Assembly: GCF_022201045.2 (NCBI RefSeq) | Contig: NC_068556.1 | Coordinates: 372,001-436,000 of the forward strand | DNA from: Citrus sinensis | Taxonomy: Eukaryota; Streptophyta; Magnoliopsida; Sapindales; Rutaceae | Direction of reading: 5' to 3' | DNA: 64,000 nt | Part shown: positions 53,034-64,000 of the stretch, piece after piece | Layout: each line of letters begins with the position of its first letter | Position numbering within the stretch: position 1 is the stretch's first letter | Translations under genes and position numbers: made by a program | The notes under the pieces: model-generated | Database searches by the model: none | Told to the model about the DNA's origin: nothing | What the model saw: only the letters and a program-made list of their open reading frames with translations

Positions 53034-53900
53034 GAGTGCTCAGTTCTGATGCTTGCCCTTTTGTTTGTTGGATGCGATATTTGATGCTGAAATTTAGCTG
53101 AGGCTCGGTATTAATAAGCAAGCAAGGGCTTGTTAGTGAGAAAATAATCTGACAAGATACTCGGGTTTACAAGAAAGCGTGTAAGAACTTAGAATGTGCA
53201 GCTAGTTATAATGCTATTTCATGGAAAAACATGTGACGGGTGATTATGCTAGAATTACTGGATTGTCGTTTTAATTTGTGTTTGTACTAAAAGCTAAAAG
53301 CTCAAAGTTTAAGTTTCCAGTAAAGCTCGTGGGCCGATTCGAGTATTCGACTGTTCTTGTAAGCGTGGTTACGGAAGTTAGATTAGTATTTTTCAAGTTA
53401 CAAAGTTTTGGTCAGGCATCCTATTCTTGCTTGAAAAAGTTTCGGTAGCTAGTTAAAATTGACTATAATTGTCGGGGTGTGTCTTCATAAAACAGCCGCG
53501 ATAAGGTACAAACCCCAGGTTTTCTGCTGGAAATTGCTAATTGTTCATTATACGCTCTTAAAATTTTCATCACTAACCGCTAAAAATATATCATAAGTGG
53601 AGAGACAATAACATGGAGCTACTTGTGATGTATTTATGAGAATTTAATTAGGGTTCATCAGTAAAACCTCTTAAGTGATTCTAGTAGAGGTCTGGGGTTT
53701 AAGTTTTGCTCCCATGATTGGAGATGAGATTTAGTTTATAGTTATGCTAGTATGCATGATTGAATGAATCCAATTGAATCACTTAGTAACTTTAATTCAC
53801 ACCTCCATAGTATTGCCCTTGTTACTAAAAGGCTTGGATTGAGACAAGAGCTCGTAGATAGATCGAGAGATACAAAAGATTTTTTGTTGATGGAAGCTTA

Positions 53901-54066
53901 TTATCTTACATGATGATGTAAAAAATATGATTTTTCTACAGTCGTTTGATGAAAATCCAACGGTCGTGAAATATAAGGTAATAAAATTATATTATTGCCA
54001 CAACCGTTGAATTTTTATCAAACGGTTATATAAGAATAATATTTTTTACATCATCATGTAAGATAA
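53901..54066. mobile_element. Palindromic foldback MITE, 166 bp
   Basis: Both ends read TTATCTTACATGATGATGTA outward-in, followed by AAAAATAT, and the similarity continues to an AACGGTCGTG / AACGGTTGTG pair, so nearly the whole element is an inverted repeat of about 70 bp arms. No convincing target-site duplication was found. Superfamily unknown. Confidence 0.8.
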
Positions 54067-54095
54067 CTAGAACCTTGTTGATGTCCCTTGAACTT

Positions 54096-54170
54096 TAGCT
54101 CAAGTGGCAAGATAGGGAGCAAGTGGGGTAAGGACTTGTGTCCAGAGGTTGTCAATTTCGAGGAGGAAAA
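54096..54170 (+). repeat. SINE-like relic
   Basis: Begins with a good A box TAGCTCAAGTGG (54096-54107); the expected B box about 50 bp downstream is degraded (GGTTGTCAATTTC). No tail or duplication seen. Only a candidate. Confidence 0.4.
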
Positions 54171-54608
54171 AATGGAGAAGAAAAAAATAGATAAAATGCC
54201 ACATCATTGCAAGACATATCTTGATAAATTAACCATATTGTTAATTGTGAATATGTGTGAGGATTTTATGTTAACCAACATGACTTCATTTATTTGGACA
54301 TTGTAGTTCACGGAGAACAAACTATATGGATAATTTGAAAAAAAAAACTTCGGTATCATGATGATCTCTAGAAAGCACTTTCCTATTTTCCTTGAACGAA
54401 TTGTTTCAAATCTGCAAAATAATGATTGATTAAAACTGGAGAAATAACAACGGTGAATGACTTTTTGATTATAACTTGGGCAATTTTTAAGTTAGTCGAG
54501 AAAGCTGGTGGAAAATTGTCAACACACAAGTGAGAGAGATTTCACTCATCGAAAATGTTATTTTTGCATCACATGAAGCACTCGGATTCACTGTAGTTGA
54601 TTGTGCAG

Positions 54609-55122
54609 GGGCGATTTGAGATCTTGTCTCTTTCTGGTTCAATTCTTCTCTCTGAGAGTGGTGGTCAGCGAAGCAGAACAGGTGGAATTAAGTGTGTCAT
54701 TAGCTGGGCTAGATGGTTGTGTTCTGGGTGGTGGTGTGGCAGGGCTCCTAACTGCAGCCTCTCCCGTTCAGGTTTTCTTTTGTTCTTTGTTCCACTGCGT
54801 AAGAACTGTGATGTACTCATATCCTGATTTAGAGTAAGAAGTTTCGACGTCATAGCGTTTTATGACACTGTTGTATTACAGATTATCATCGGTAGTTTTT
54901 TGGCCGAAGGATGGAAGGAGTCGAGATCGGGAATGCAACCAGAACCATTGTCTTCTTCTATGCCAAAGTTCATCCCAGGAGCATCAGCAGTTGGAAGCCC
55001 TCCATCCCGTGGAAACTTAAGTGAATGAATCATCTGGTGGACCTGGAAGCCCTCTAAACCACAGCACCGGAGGAGGCTGCAGTAACAGCAATCCACCAAG
55101 CATACCAAATATGTGGAAATAG
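54609..55122 (+). pseudogene. 5'-truncated, frameshifted AHL (AT-hook motif nuclear-localized) gene
   Basis: Two exon-like blocks match the end of a plant AHL protein. The first (54609-54771, after a GTGCAG acceptor) encodes GRFEILSLSGSILLSESGG, then RSRTGG, and, in another frame, VSLAGLDGCVLGGGVAGLL and TAASPVQ of the PPC/DUF296 domain. The second (54882-55122, after TTACAG) encodes IIIGSFLAEGW and a Pro/Ser/Gly-rich tail to PNMWK and a stop. There is an extra base near 54690-54691, and TGAA is duplicated at about 55021-55028, creating a premature stop after RGNLSE. The AT-hook exons are missing upstream. AHL proteins bind AT-rich DNA through AT hooks and multimerise through the PPC domain. 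The retained intron points to a genomic duplicate rather than a retrocopy. Confidence 0.83.
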
Positions 55123-56078
55123 AGTTGTTGGCGCTGTGTGATTCGGTATCAGTTTTTATTTGGAATCGGTTTCGGATGTGGGCTACGTATGTAATTCATG
55201 ATATCTGCTTTCAACTCGTTAGAGCTCCAGTTGCTTACCAGGAGTACAGTAAAAGATGCCATTTTCAGTGTGTCTTAAACTGAAACTGAAAGTAGGTAGA
55301 ATCTAAGGCCCTTTCCTATCCTTTAAAGTGGGTCTCGGGTTATTACAACATGTGATAGAGATCAGATACTAGGCTTTGTTTAGACCCAGGTTAGGCTATC
55401 CTAGGATTAATGCTAGGAATTCAATTTGAGTGTTTGCTTCAGACATGTTATTCCTGTTGACGTCCGTTGCTACATTTTTCAGTTACCCTTATTAGTTTAT
55501 TTCGTATTTCGGCTTCTAATTATTATTGCATGCACTTATCCTTTCAAGATTAAATTCACTTCATACTGTTGCATCCACTGATCTTTTTTAGTTACTTTTC
55601 CAATTTCCAAATAAGGTTCACGTTCGACGTGAACAGTTTTGATTAATTTTACATAAAAACCGCTGATTGGTACCGAAGTTACTTGACTAGCGCGTCTTCT
55701 TAAACACCCTTAATTGATTTGGTTGCGTTTCCACTTGTGAATTCCATTCTACATGAAATGTTCTTATACTACATTTGTGCAATTCTCTGACACAACCATG
55801 GGAAGTGGCAAAAATCACAGTTTTTTATCAACACTTAATTTAACTTAATAGTACAACAGTGTTCATGGAATTTTCAATACAACGCTATCTCAAAACTATT
55901 AGCAGAACTCTGCAGTGTAACAACAATCTCACTATTTGCTGTCTACCCTCAGTTGTGGTCCCTTCGCCAAGCGAGCAACTCATCTGCAAAAAATGCACGA
56001 GTTCTCTTCCCTGTTAGCATGAGCACTGCAATCTCTTCCTCTCTAATCTTCTGGTAGAAAGATGAAATAGATTCTGTA
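55123..56078. other. Spacer downstream of the AHL relic and the RRN3 gene
   Basis: No coding signal. The right-hand end (about 55800-56078) is probably the RRN3 3' UTR, which reads leftward. Confidence 0.55.
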
Positions 56079-59000
56079 TCACAAAGATTCTGGACTCGTC
56101 GAGGGCCTAATTCTTGAGGGCATTTTCATGGGTTGTCGCAATTCACCATCCAACCGACAACTGAAGGAATTCTTAGGAGTGATGGACATTTTGTTTAATG
56201 AATACTCAAACTCATCGAGATCAAGATCCTGCTCATCAGGACTCCTACCCATCCCATCAACCATAACATGATCTCCATTATCCTCATCTACGTCTTCATC
56301 GCTGTTGTCTTCTTCGTCGCCATGATAAGCAGTTTTAACCATCGACCAGTAAACGAAGTTAGGCCGTATGAAACTTCAGAAACAGACACATCGGTTTATT
56401 AGTCATCTTTAGCTCAAGTAACTCACAAGTTCAGGCCAACATACTGGTAATTATCCCTCTACCTCATTTCAACTTAATAGTTTCCAGAGCAGTCATTCAG
56501 AAAAGCTAATGACTGAAAACTTGGGTTCATGTAAAATATGAATTTTAATAATGTTGACATTCATTCTAAAAATATTTCACAGCAGAGTAGCATTTGCAAA
56601 CCTGTCAGATTTCTTCAGCAAACATGGATCAAACGGAAAGAACATGTCCAACCTTTCCAGCCCACCAAAATCCCTGGAAAGTTCCGACTCCAGCAGATCA
56701 TTAAATATAAAGGTTTCAGACACGGTGAATAGACGAGCAGCTTTTGATTGTTGGAGAAACTCTGAAACCACAGATGGTAGGCATACCTGTTTACAAGAGA
56801 AAACTGAAGCATTAGGCCCCAGGATGAGATTAAAATTAAGACATATTCATCCAGCTAGAACAGCAATTCAAAAGGAAATAATGAAATGACTAAAAAGATG
56901 TACAGTGTCCTTAGAGGAAAGAAATCGTCTTGAAAATAGTAATTTAAGATGGTAGGGAAAAAAATTTGTGACATAACAGGCTTGATATTTCATATTAATT
57001 TTAGAAGAGGTATCAAAAGAAAAGAAGCTCACCTTTAATGGGTTCAAATTGTGCTTCAAAACTGTTTCTAGAGGCATAAGGAGAAGCTGAGACTTGAGCC
57101 TCGGTACATCCATTATAGATCTCATACGAAAGCATAGCACATACATAATGGCCTGTGGTGAAGAATTAACCATCAATACTTCAGTTTAATAATTGATTTA
57201 AACTACTCAACAGTTTTACCATAGACCAAAACAAACTCGTCCATGATAGACCAACATAAGCAAAATGATATCATCGGAAAAGCAAAAAATCCATAAAAGT
57301 TGGTTGAAGAAATCTTTTATTAAGAAATCTATGTTCAGAAGCATTTACCTGGCATCCTGAATAAAACACTCTATGGGCTTTAGGGTTTATGTTACCACCT
57401 GGTATATTACAGTACTCCAAACACCAATCCACCAACCTGAAAATAAAAAGACTATCAGATTTAATATGAAATCCACATTTGCTTCCTTTATAGAATATCC
57501 AGAGCCATGCAACAAACCCAACTAAACAGCTCATTTGATTCAATTTAGATTTTCACTTGATGCAATTCAGTCTTGGTTAACATCTTGCTTTTGGTTTAAT
57601 AAGCACATTGCCCACCGGGCACAAACTACAATCGATGTGGTTATATACCAACAAGCTAAACTTAGTAAAAATGATACTAATCTATACATATAAATGATAC
57701 AATTGTAAGATGCTAATGAATGATATTTTCTTCTAAAAATAAATTAGCTATTGAATATGGCTTATTATTTTATTTTAATATTGATCAAAGCATAATTTTT
57801 TTTATTTAATTTGGTTCTAGTCAGTCCATATAAGTTTTTTTTGTTTTTGGTTTCCTACATGTCCTAATACCAAACAGTTTTGGCTCGATCATTAAAATTT
57901 GTCAGATACTGAAACAACCAAGCATGCACACTGCTAACCATGCAGTTGCAATTCACTTGATGGATCTTCCATAAGAATAACAGAATACAAGATCAGCTAT
58001 TCTTTCTAACCTTTTTAACAAGCTAACAATGAAACAGGGAGACAAAAACCTCGCACGAGACAGGTAACTAGCAAGATAAGACACAGAACTCATCCTGCAT
58101 ATAAAAGAAAAGAGAGTTAATACTAGTATGTTAATAATGATTTATAATGATTTATCCCCTCCAAAATGACAATCCATACAAGATTCCAACAAATACTATT
58201 TTGCAATACAAAAGATACATGTATGTCATAACAACTGGCAGAGAAATCATTTATTTATTTAACAACTTCATTGCTGTCTATAAACATGCCTTCCAATAAA
58301 ATAAAGGAGGATAAACAAAATAATTTGGTAGAAATGTCGTTTATTCATTGAACATTTTTTTAAGCTCAGCAACACATTACCATCCCAGTAAAAGCAAAAT
58401 TAGAAGTATCACGAAAAAAATGTTTTGACATGGTGGCATGTAACTTAAAAGACAACATTTGATTGATCAAGCAGCCTGATTTGCAGTTAACTATCTACGG
58501 ACCCATACCAACTAGAACCAGCAGCCAAAAATGATTTTACTCATTGAGATAAGAATCCAAATTACCTTGTGAGTGGAGGATAGAGACCACTAACAAAGAC
58601 ATCCGCAAGCATTGTGGCAAATCTCAGACCACAGTTTTCGGGATCCAATGCACATGCATAAAACATCACAAACTGCATTCAAAAGAAGACAAATGCCTCA
58701 ATAAACAAAGCAAGGAAAATACATATTCCAATAACCCCCCCCCCCCCCCCAAAAAATAAAAATCCATCGAATAATTAATAAGAAACTGAAAACTATGCCA
58801 CTGGGCGTTGTGCCCTGAACAAGCAGTTTGAGCCCCTACTCAACCTATTTCCACAAAATGTGCAATAAGGGTAGATATATCTCGCCAATATTAGTAGGAG
58901 TAGATTTCCGAGTTAGTCTTGATAGATTTCTAGGCTATACTGTAAGTGTATATATCTACAATCCCAGACGACCTCATTGTGATATATCTGTAGATTGTAA

Positions 59001-62000
59001 CAACCTAAAAGAATACTAATAAGAAAAAACTACAGAAGGAAGAAATGCATGCACACAAACATTGCAAGGATCTAGGGTTAATACCAATCAATAAGTTGGA
59101 AAAAACTTCGTAAGTAAATTTTCGATATAGAAATCGAAAGGATCTGATTCGAGCAATTTTGAAATCCAAAAGCAAGGGGAAAATTTGTTGGAATTGGGAA
59201 AACTTTTTCTACCAAAAGTGTATCCTGTAGGAATCAATTGTTCGTATGATTCTTTGATAGAAAGAAATTAAAAGGGGGTGCGTCCGAGTGTCTTTATAAG
59301 TTCACCAAAACAATGAAATATAAAGAAAATTTGAGTATTACCTGAGCAAACTTCGACTTGTACGCGTTTAGAACAGTTATCTGGAATGACTGAAGAAGAA
59401 TTTCAAATACCTAACCATAACAATTAATCTCTTTAAAACAAGCCAGAAAGAGGACCCAAAGAGCAAGTAAAAGGAATAAGAATTTAGAAAATACCTCAAT
59501 CAAGCGGCCTGTGCCTTCGCATGATTCAAGATGCTCAAAAGTTAGCACCAGCAAACTATCAAGTAGTTCAGCAATTAGGTTTCCACTTAAACTCTTCCGA
59601 CTTATAGAGCCACTTGGAAGCTACCCAAAAAAGAAAAAAAATTATAATCAGGTTACATTATTTCCCACGAGTAAAGACAAATGAAGAAAAAGATCTACCA
59701 ATTTTCTACAGTTCATTTTGTATGTCTTTAATTTCTTTTCTTCACAAAAGGAACTTCCACATTTCATAATTTCTGTAAAAATTTCAGCAGCACACACTGA
59801 ACTAATTCCAGTACTCAGCACCGGTTCTAATTTTTTCTGTTATAATTGTTGATATGAAAATCAGGTGAATCACCAAAAATGAAAATTTGTCGATTCTACC
59901 TCATCACCAACTTGCTCAGCATCATCTGCAGCCTCTTCCACGTCTTCTAACTCCATCTCAAATATGCCTTTACTAAAATCATCATGTAAAATGTCATCCC
60001 ATCCAATCTCCATCTATAAGAAATTTCACCACACAAGATTGTTCATATAAACACAAATTATTTTCAAGCACCAAGTTACATGGCAGTTCCATTGACTTAC
60101 ATCCAAATCTATTAGCCTATCCACCACTGCCATAAGCAATGTGCTTCTAACAAGTTCTCCCATTGCACTGCTCTCCAGCTTTAGCATGTTCTCCGTGTAA
60201 ACAACAATCAACTTCAACTACAGAAAGAGATGGATAAATCATAAATCTCAAAAATCACATTTAATCATGTAGAACAACAATTTCTGATTGTAGTACAACA
60301 ATTTCTGATTACAGACAGCACTCAAATAAAAGAATAAATAAATAACGGATTCAGGGATAACATTCAAAATGGCATGTTTTTCACAAACAGAGAAATCCAA
60401 AAGTCACTACCATCATGTGTACGTAAGTAGCACATAAACTATTTCACCACAATAAATAAAGTGGGAATGACCCCAGGAGAACACAAGCATGAGTATAAAA
60501 AGCATGTTATATGAACACACTACCAACTTATTGATGGACAGTGTGAGGAAGAGTGGAGCAACTTATACAAACACCCACGAAAGAGAACTCAAATTGCATT
60601 TGGTGCGTCTACAAGACAAACTGAGGAGTCAAGAGCAGAATCACATATTGGCAAGGCTCACAGAAACAAAGATCTAATTTCACAATCCACATTTCATATT
60701 TTCCCCGGTATCTGAAAGATTCATTAGCATAATTAATATTGATATAATAGTCATATATAATCCCCTGAGGTGATATGATAAGCATATATAATCAACTTGG
60801 CAAAATTCCTAGAGATATTAGACCAGAATGGGACAAGAAGCACATACAACAGTAACAATACATGCATGCGTCCATTGTGACTAATTTAGACAACAAAATC
60901 TGAAAATAATAACAAATAGGCCACCCAATTTGTTTGAGAAATCCAATTTCAAACATTAAATGCTCATATTTGACTTACTCGCTCATGCTTATTATGGACA
61001 GTTGGCATTCTCTGCACAACTATGGGCAATAATCTCATCGGGGCAAGAGGCACCAAGTCAAAAATACTTTTCAAAGCCGCATGCACCCGGGAAAGAACTT
61101 GATGCTTTCTTTCAAGACCATGAGGTTCTTTCAGTTTATCTAGGAAATAACTTGGCGGTGTGAAGTTGCCGACGAGCATAGTTAAACATGAATCAACATA
61201 TTTTCCACTGGAAGCAGCCTGAAATACTATGAGTGAAATGAATAAAAAAATTGTAAAGACTTCATAGAGCAATTTTAAGAATTTAAATTTCCGATGATTC
61301 TCAACTGACATACCAAGGATATAATCAGGCCTTTCAGTGCATCCATAATATCTGGATCATAGTTCCACATGCTCATTCCAAAAATCTGAAAGACACTTGA
61401 TCATGAAAAACAATAATAACAATTGGGTAATACATAACAAGCAGAAACAAACACACAAATCCATAAATCCATATAAAACAACTTACAGAAACAAGAAGAG
61501 ACTCGTGGTGGGAAATGTCTATATAAGAAACTGCTCCAGATAGCGCCTTCAAACTTGTCTGCCAAGTTAACATAAAGAGGGACTAAAGCTTAAAACAAAA
61601 GACATATGAATGTCATTTAATAACAACAACATGCACGAAACTAGGTGAAGAACCTACCTCAAGCAAAGCCCTATTGTCAGGATCAAGACGTCCCGAAAGG
61701 TGCATAACCGCAACTAGTTGGTTGTAATTGTCATTATCACCCTATTCAAAGAATTTTTTTTTTTTTTTTGGGGGTAACATGGAGTATTAAATGAGGATTG
61801 GAACAGGTAACTAATTATTTTTTCCTCTGAAAAAAATTAAAATAATAATTAGTTGAGCTAAGTCTGCAAGGTGGGGAAACACTTACTGATTGGACAGACG
61901 TGAGGGCTTCTCTTACATGGTAGACTAATTCCAAGTCACTAATATTAACATCCTCCATCTCATGAGATTCAGCATGATCTTTTGGTAATTCCATTCCCAT
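56079..62000 (-). CDS. RRN3: RNA polymerase I transcription initiation factor RRN3 (TIF-IA)
   Basis: Fifteen exons read leftward: 62000-61887, 61741-61658, 61558-61487, 61385-61314, 61218-60979, 60217-60101, 60013-59900, 59620-59495, 59410-59342, 58672-58566, 58094-58011, 57436-57349, 57152-57033, 56786-56602, 56373-56079. They give 628 residues, a normal RRN3 length. RRN3 is a HEAT-repeat protein that binds Pol I and makes it competent for initiation at rDNA promoters. Family landmarks: LVPLAPMRLLPIVVQRMPTV, an acidic loop DVEEAADDAEQVGDE, SYLASYLSRARFLS, DWCLEYCNIPGGNINPKAHR followed by VFYSGCQAIMYVLCFR, and FFPFDPCLLKKSDSFIRPNF. The C terminus is acidic (EEDNSDEDVDEDNGD) and then Ser/Pro-rich. 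The ATG at 62000 is the first in frame; a second Met lies two codons later. TTGTTGTAG just upstream could be the acceptor of a leader intron. Confidence 0.93.
58733..58750 (+). repeat. Poly-C run in an RRN3 intron
   Basis: About 17 consecutive C (G on the transcribed strand of this minus-strand gene), followed by an A-rich stretch. Exact length is unreliable. It could form a G-quadruplex-like structure on the sense RNA. Confidence 0.85.
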
Positions 62001-62174
62001 GGTCCCCAAGTAATCTACAACAATTTTTGTCTGACCATTAAACTTACCAAGAGATATCGAATAACGAAATCATTTAACATAAATGAATAAAATTAGAATT
62101 AAATATAAGATAATTCAATAATTTTCTTCATTTATTTAAGAGAGAAAAAAGAAGAAGAAGGAAATAGCGTGCAG

Positions 62175-62330
62175 TAGGGGTGGGCAAATCGAGTTCTGGT
62201 TCGGGTTGTTCGTTTTGGGTTACAACCCGATCGGGTTGGAGAATTAAACCCAATCGGGTTGAATTAACCCCAATGGGGCAGGTTTGGCGGGGATCATGAT
62301 CCCCGAACCCGAACTGGGTTTGGAAGCAAT
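62175..62330. repeat. hAT-terminus-like GGGTT-rich fragment upstream of RRN3
   Basis: Starts TAGGGGTGGGCAAA (62175-62188) like a hAT terminus and continues with many CGGGTT/AACCCG motifs in both orientations. No matching inverted right end or target duplication was found, so it is either a truncated element or a decayed one. It lies 175-330 bp upstream of the RRN3 start, possibly within a leader intron. Confidence 0.45.
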
Positions 62331-62499
62331 CCCCCAAGCGTGTAGTAAACAAACAAAGGATTTTATTAAGTGATAAGAAAGAAACTGCAGAAAACACGGT
62401 ATATCGTGAGGACTATGATACAATTGAAGCAAACTTAGATTTTAAACAAATAAAATATTTCATAAGTATGATACAGAGCTAGAGATAGAGCTAACACTA

Positions 62500-62940
62500 T
62501 CCAAGGATGCGCGTGTCTCAGTCGAGTCTTATCACGAATTATAGAAGGCAACAAGGATGCAACGGCTCGGTATGTGAAGGGACCTTGCCTTGCCTTCCTT
62601 CTTCCTGTCGGCTAGGAACAGAGGGTTTTCGTTCGCCTCGAGCGGGTGCCCTTTTATACCTGTCACTGCTTACGGAGCTGGGGAGAATAGGTTACATGGC
62701 GTTTTCACGTTTGATATTTTTTTTTTTTCTTTTCCTTTTTTTTAATTTGAATTTTTTAAATTTTATATATAACAAAGCCCGGGCTGTTTACATGAGGTCC
62801 ATAACTAGGCCCACTTTGTGCTGGCCTCGAATTTTTGAGCCCATATCTGAAAATATAAGTTACGGGCTCAGTTTAAAGTCCGCGGATCCAGGTCTGAACT
62901 GACTTGGGCCGGCCCGAATGTTTTTGCCAAGTCTAGTAAA
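62500..62940 (-). promoter_or_regulatory. Probable RRN3 promoter and first noncoding exon
   Basis: On the minus strand a TATA box TATAAAAG (plus 62651-62658) is followed downstream by mixed-composition, leader-like sequence (62500-62630). Upstream are TGGGCC/TGGGCT site II-type motifs (62808-62813, 62838-62843 on minus; 62905-62910 on plus), elements common in plant growth and ribosome-biogenesis promoters. Position and orientation fit RRN3, with a leader intron of about 0.5 kb. This is inference; no transcript data. Confidence 0.45.
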
Positions 62941-64000
62941 ATCGGGATGCATCCGAGGCTTATAGAAGCAAGTTGAAGAAGAAGATGAAGAAAGCTTCAC
63001 CAGATTAGTTGAAGAAGATGAAGAAATTCTGGATCAAAGAATAACCTCAAGTTCATGCCTTCATTTGTTGACCTTGTTATAGAAATTATTTGATCCAAAT
63101 ATTGAAGCTCATAGATTGATCAAGGACTCAATGGTAAAATTAACAATAAATTTTAAAAGGCTTCATCATGTGAAATGTAGGCTGTGACAAAAGCTCATAG
63201 ACGTGTCAAGAAACAAGCCTAAAAATGAGATGAGAAATTAAAATTAAAATAGAAATTTGCACAGACAAGAACGAACTCAAGAAAGTCGTAGCTCTAAAAC
63301 CATGGTATAGAAGGATCATGATTCTCTTCTGATCTGATTTGTCCTGAGCAAATAATTCAATTGCTGATTGGTTGTTAATAAATAAAAAAATAAAAGAAGT
63401 TAAATTTTACTTGTACACTACCACTAAAAAACATATGGTAGAATATCTTTAAAAACTTAGTTGAACTCAGATCACGAGAAAATTTTATTTCGGTAGAGAA
63501 ACTATTTCATCCAAAAGTTCGAATTTATTGGTTGGGCAATAGCCAATAATAATAAGAAAGACAAGTGTAAATAGACCTAATTATTTCTGGTTGTTTCATC
63601 CTAGTGTTGCGTTAATCAAGTCTAATCTCACGTGCCACTAAAATTGATAATGAGTAATGACTGATTGAGATTTAATACTCGAAACTCTCTTCCGGTAATA
63701 AGAACAGCCACAGTATTATTTTCAAGACCGATTCCAGTTGTAGAACCTTGGCCTTTGAGCTTGTAAAATTATGCTTTGTGATTTGCGGATAACGATATAC
63801 GAAACCAACAATATAATTGGAATTGAAGTGATCGCCGGCCATAAAATGATCGGTAGAGTAGTCCAATATAAGAATATAATCAATGATACATACAAAATGG
63901 AAACAACACTTGAATTTCATGATAAAAAATACAATTCAAGTTTTCTCAATAAGTCTTGTATTAAACACGTATACACGCACAAGAAATTGAGTAAAAAAAA
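62941..64000. other. Spacer at the window end, no gene confirmed
   Basis: Holds the second copy of a dispersed repeat (63346-63450) and an acidic open stretch at about 62970-63082 (plus; VEEEDEESF and LVEEDEEILD) that ends in a stop and might be an exon relic. Otherwise AT-rich. Confidence 0.45.
63346..63450 (+). repeat. Dispersed repeat, copy B
   Basis: Similar over about 110 bp to 14713-14820, in the same orientation, with shared TTAATAAATAAAAA and ACACTACCACTA landmarks. See copy A. Confidence 0.6.

Larger units (their letters stand above)
53034..54608. other. Spacer with repeats, no gene seen
   Basis: Contains upstream sequence of the DUF761 gene, a SINE-like B-box string near 53685-53704, the foldback element 53901-54066 and an A-box-like SINE relic at 54096. 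No AT-hook-encoding exon for the downstream AHL fragment could be found here. Confidence 0.5.

Noticed and set aside
54860..55108. 82-codon minus-strand ORF
   Set aside because: Antisense shadow of the second AHL pseudogene exon; the plus-strand reading matches a known family.
62507..62902. 131-codon plus-strand ORF
   Set aside because: Runs antisense through the TATA and leader-like block and a T-rich tract; composition is not protein-like and no domain is seen.
62175..62937. Possible complete hAT element between TAGGGGTGGGCAAA and TTTTTGCCAAGTCTAG
   Set aside because: The termini match poorly, flanking 8-mers (GCGTGCAG and TAAAATCG) do not agree, and the right part reads better as a promoter.

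Overview
This window is plant nuclear DNA, most likely from a eudicot. The genes have many small exons with GT-AG introns, the spacers are AT-rich, and every recognisable protein is plant-type (proton-pump ATPase ending in YTV, CSN5, AHL, DUF761 and CaM-binding families). A woody species such as a Citrus relative fits my impression of the proteins, but I cannot establish the species. There are no bacterial operons, CRISPR arrays or viral genes. Exon limits were placed by eye from splice dinucleotides and reading frame; exon lengths sum to whole codons in every gene.

Layout. 1-4787 (+): 3' part of a KAKU4-like nuclear-envelope protein gene. 5695-8872 (+): complete CSN5, the metalloprotease of the COP9 signalosome. 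8873-19346: a 10.5 kb spacer with a tRNA-derived SINE, a non-autonomous hAT element, a small foldback element and a simple-repeat cluster. 19347-25301 (+): complete 16-exon plasma-membrane H+-ATPase. 25302-27649: spacer with a GC-rich island. 27650-32715 (-): complete 13-exon CENP-O-like kinetochore gene. 32716-36970: spacer with a hAT-like and a Mutator-like non-autonomous element. 36971-38233 (+): ADA1/TADA1-like SAGA subunit in one coding exon. 40853-43056 (-): RING-H2 E3 ligase of the HIP1/RHG1A/MBR type. 43080-50737: leader intron and spacer with a hAT-like element, an unexplained small ORF and a second SINE. 50738-52069 (+): calmodulin-binding-domain protein. 52653-53033 (-): small DUF761 protein. 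54609-55122 (+): 5'-truncated, frameshifted AHL pseudogene. 56079-62000 (-): complete 15-exon RRN3/TIF-IA gene with a promoter-like block near 62.65-62.91 kb.

The genes are a chance neighbourhood of mostly housekeeping functions: nuclear envelope, cullin deneddylation, membrane energisation, centromere, SAGA coactivator, ubiquitin ligase, Ca2+ signalling and Pol I initiation. Nothing suggests a cluster or an operon-like system. The least described material is in the spacers. Several transposable elements can be delimited to the base by target-site duplications, two of them are SINEs with intact-looking Pol III boxes, and one AHL copy is decaying. I found no convincing new biological system.
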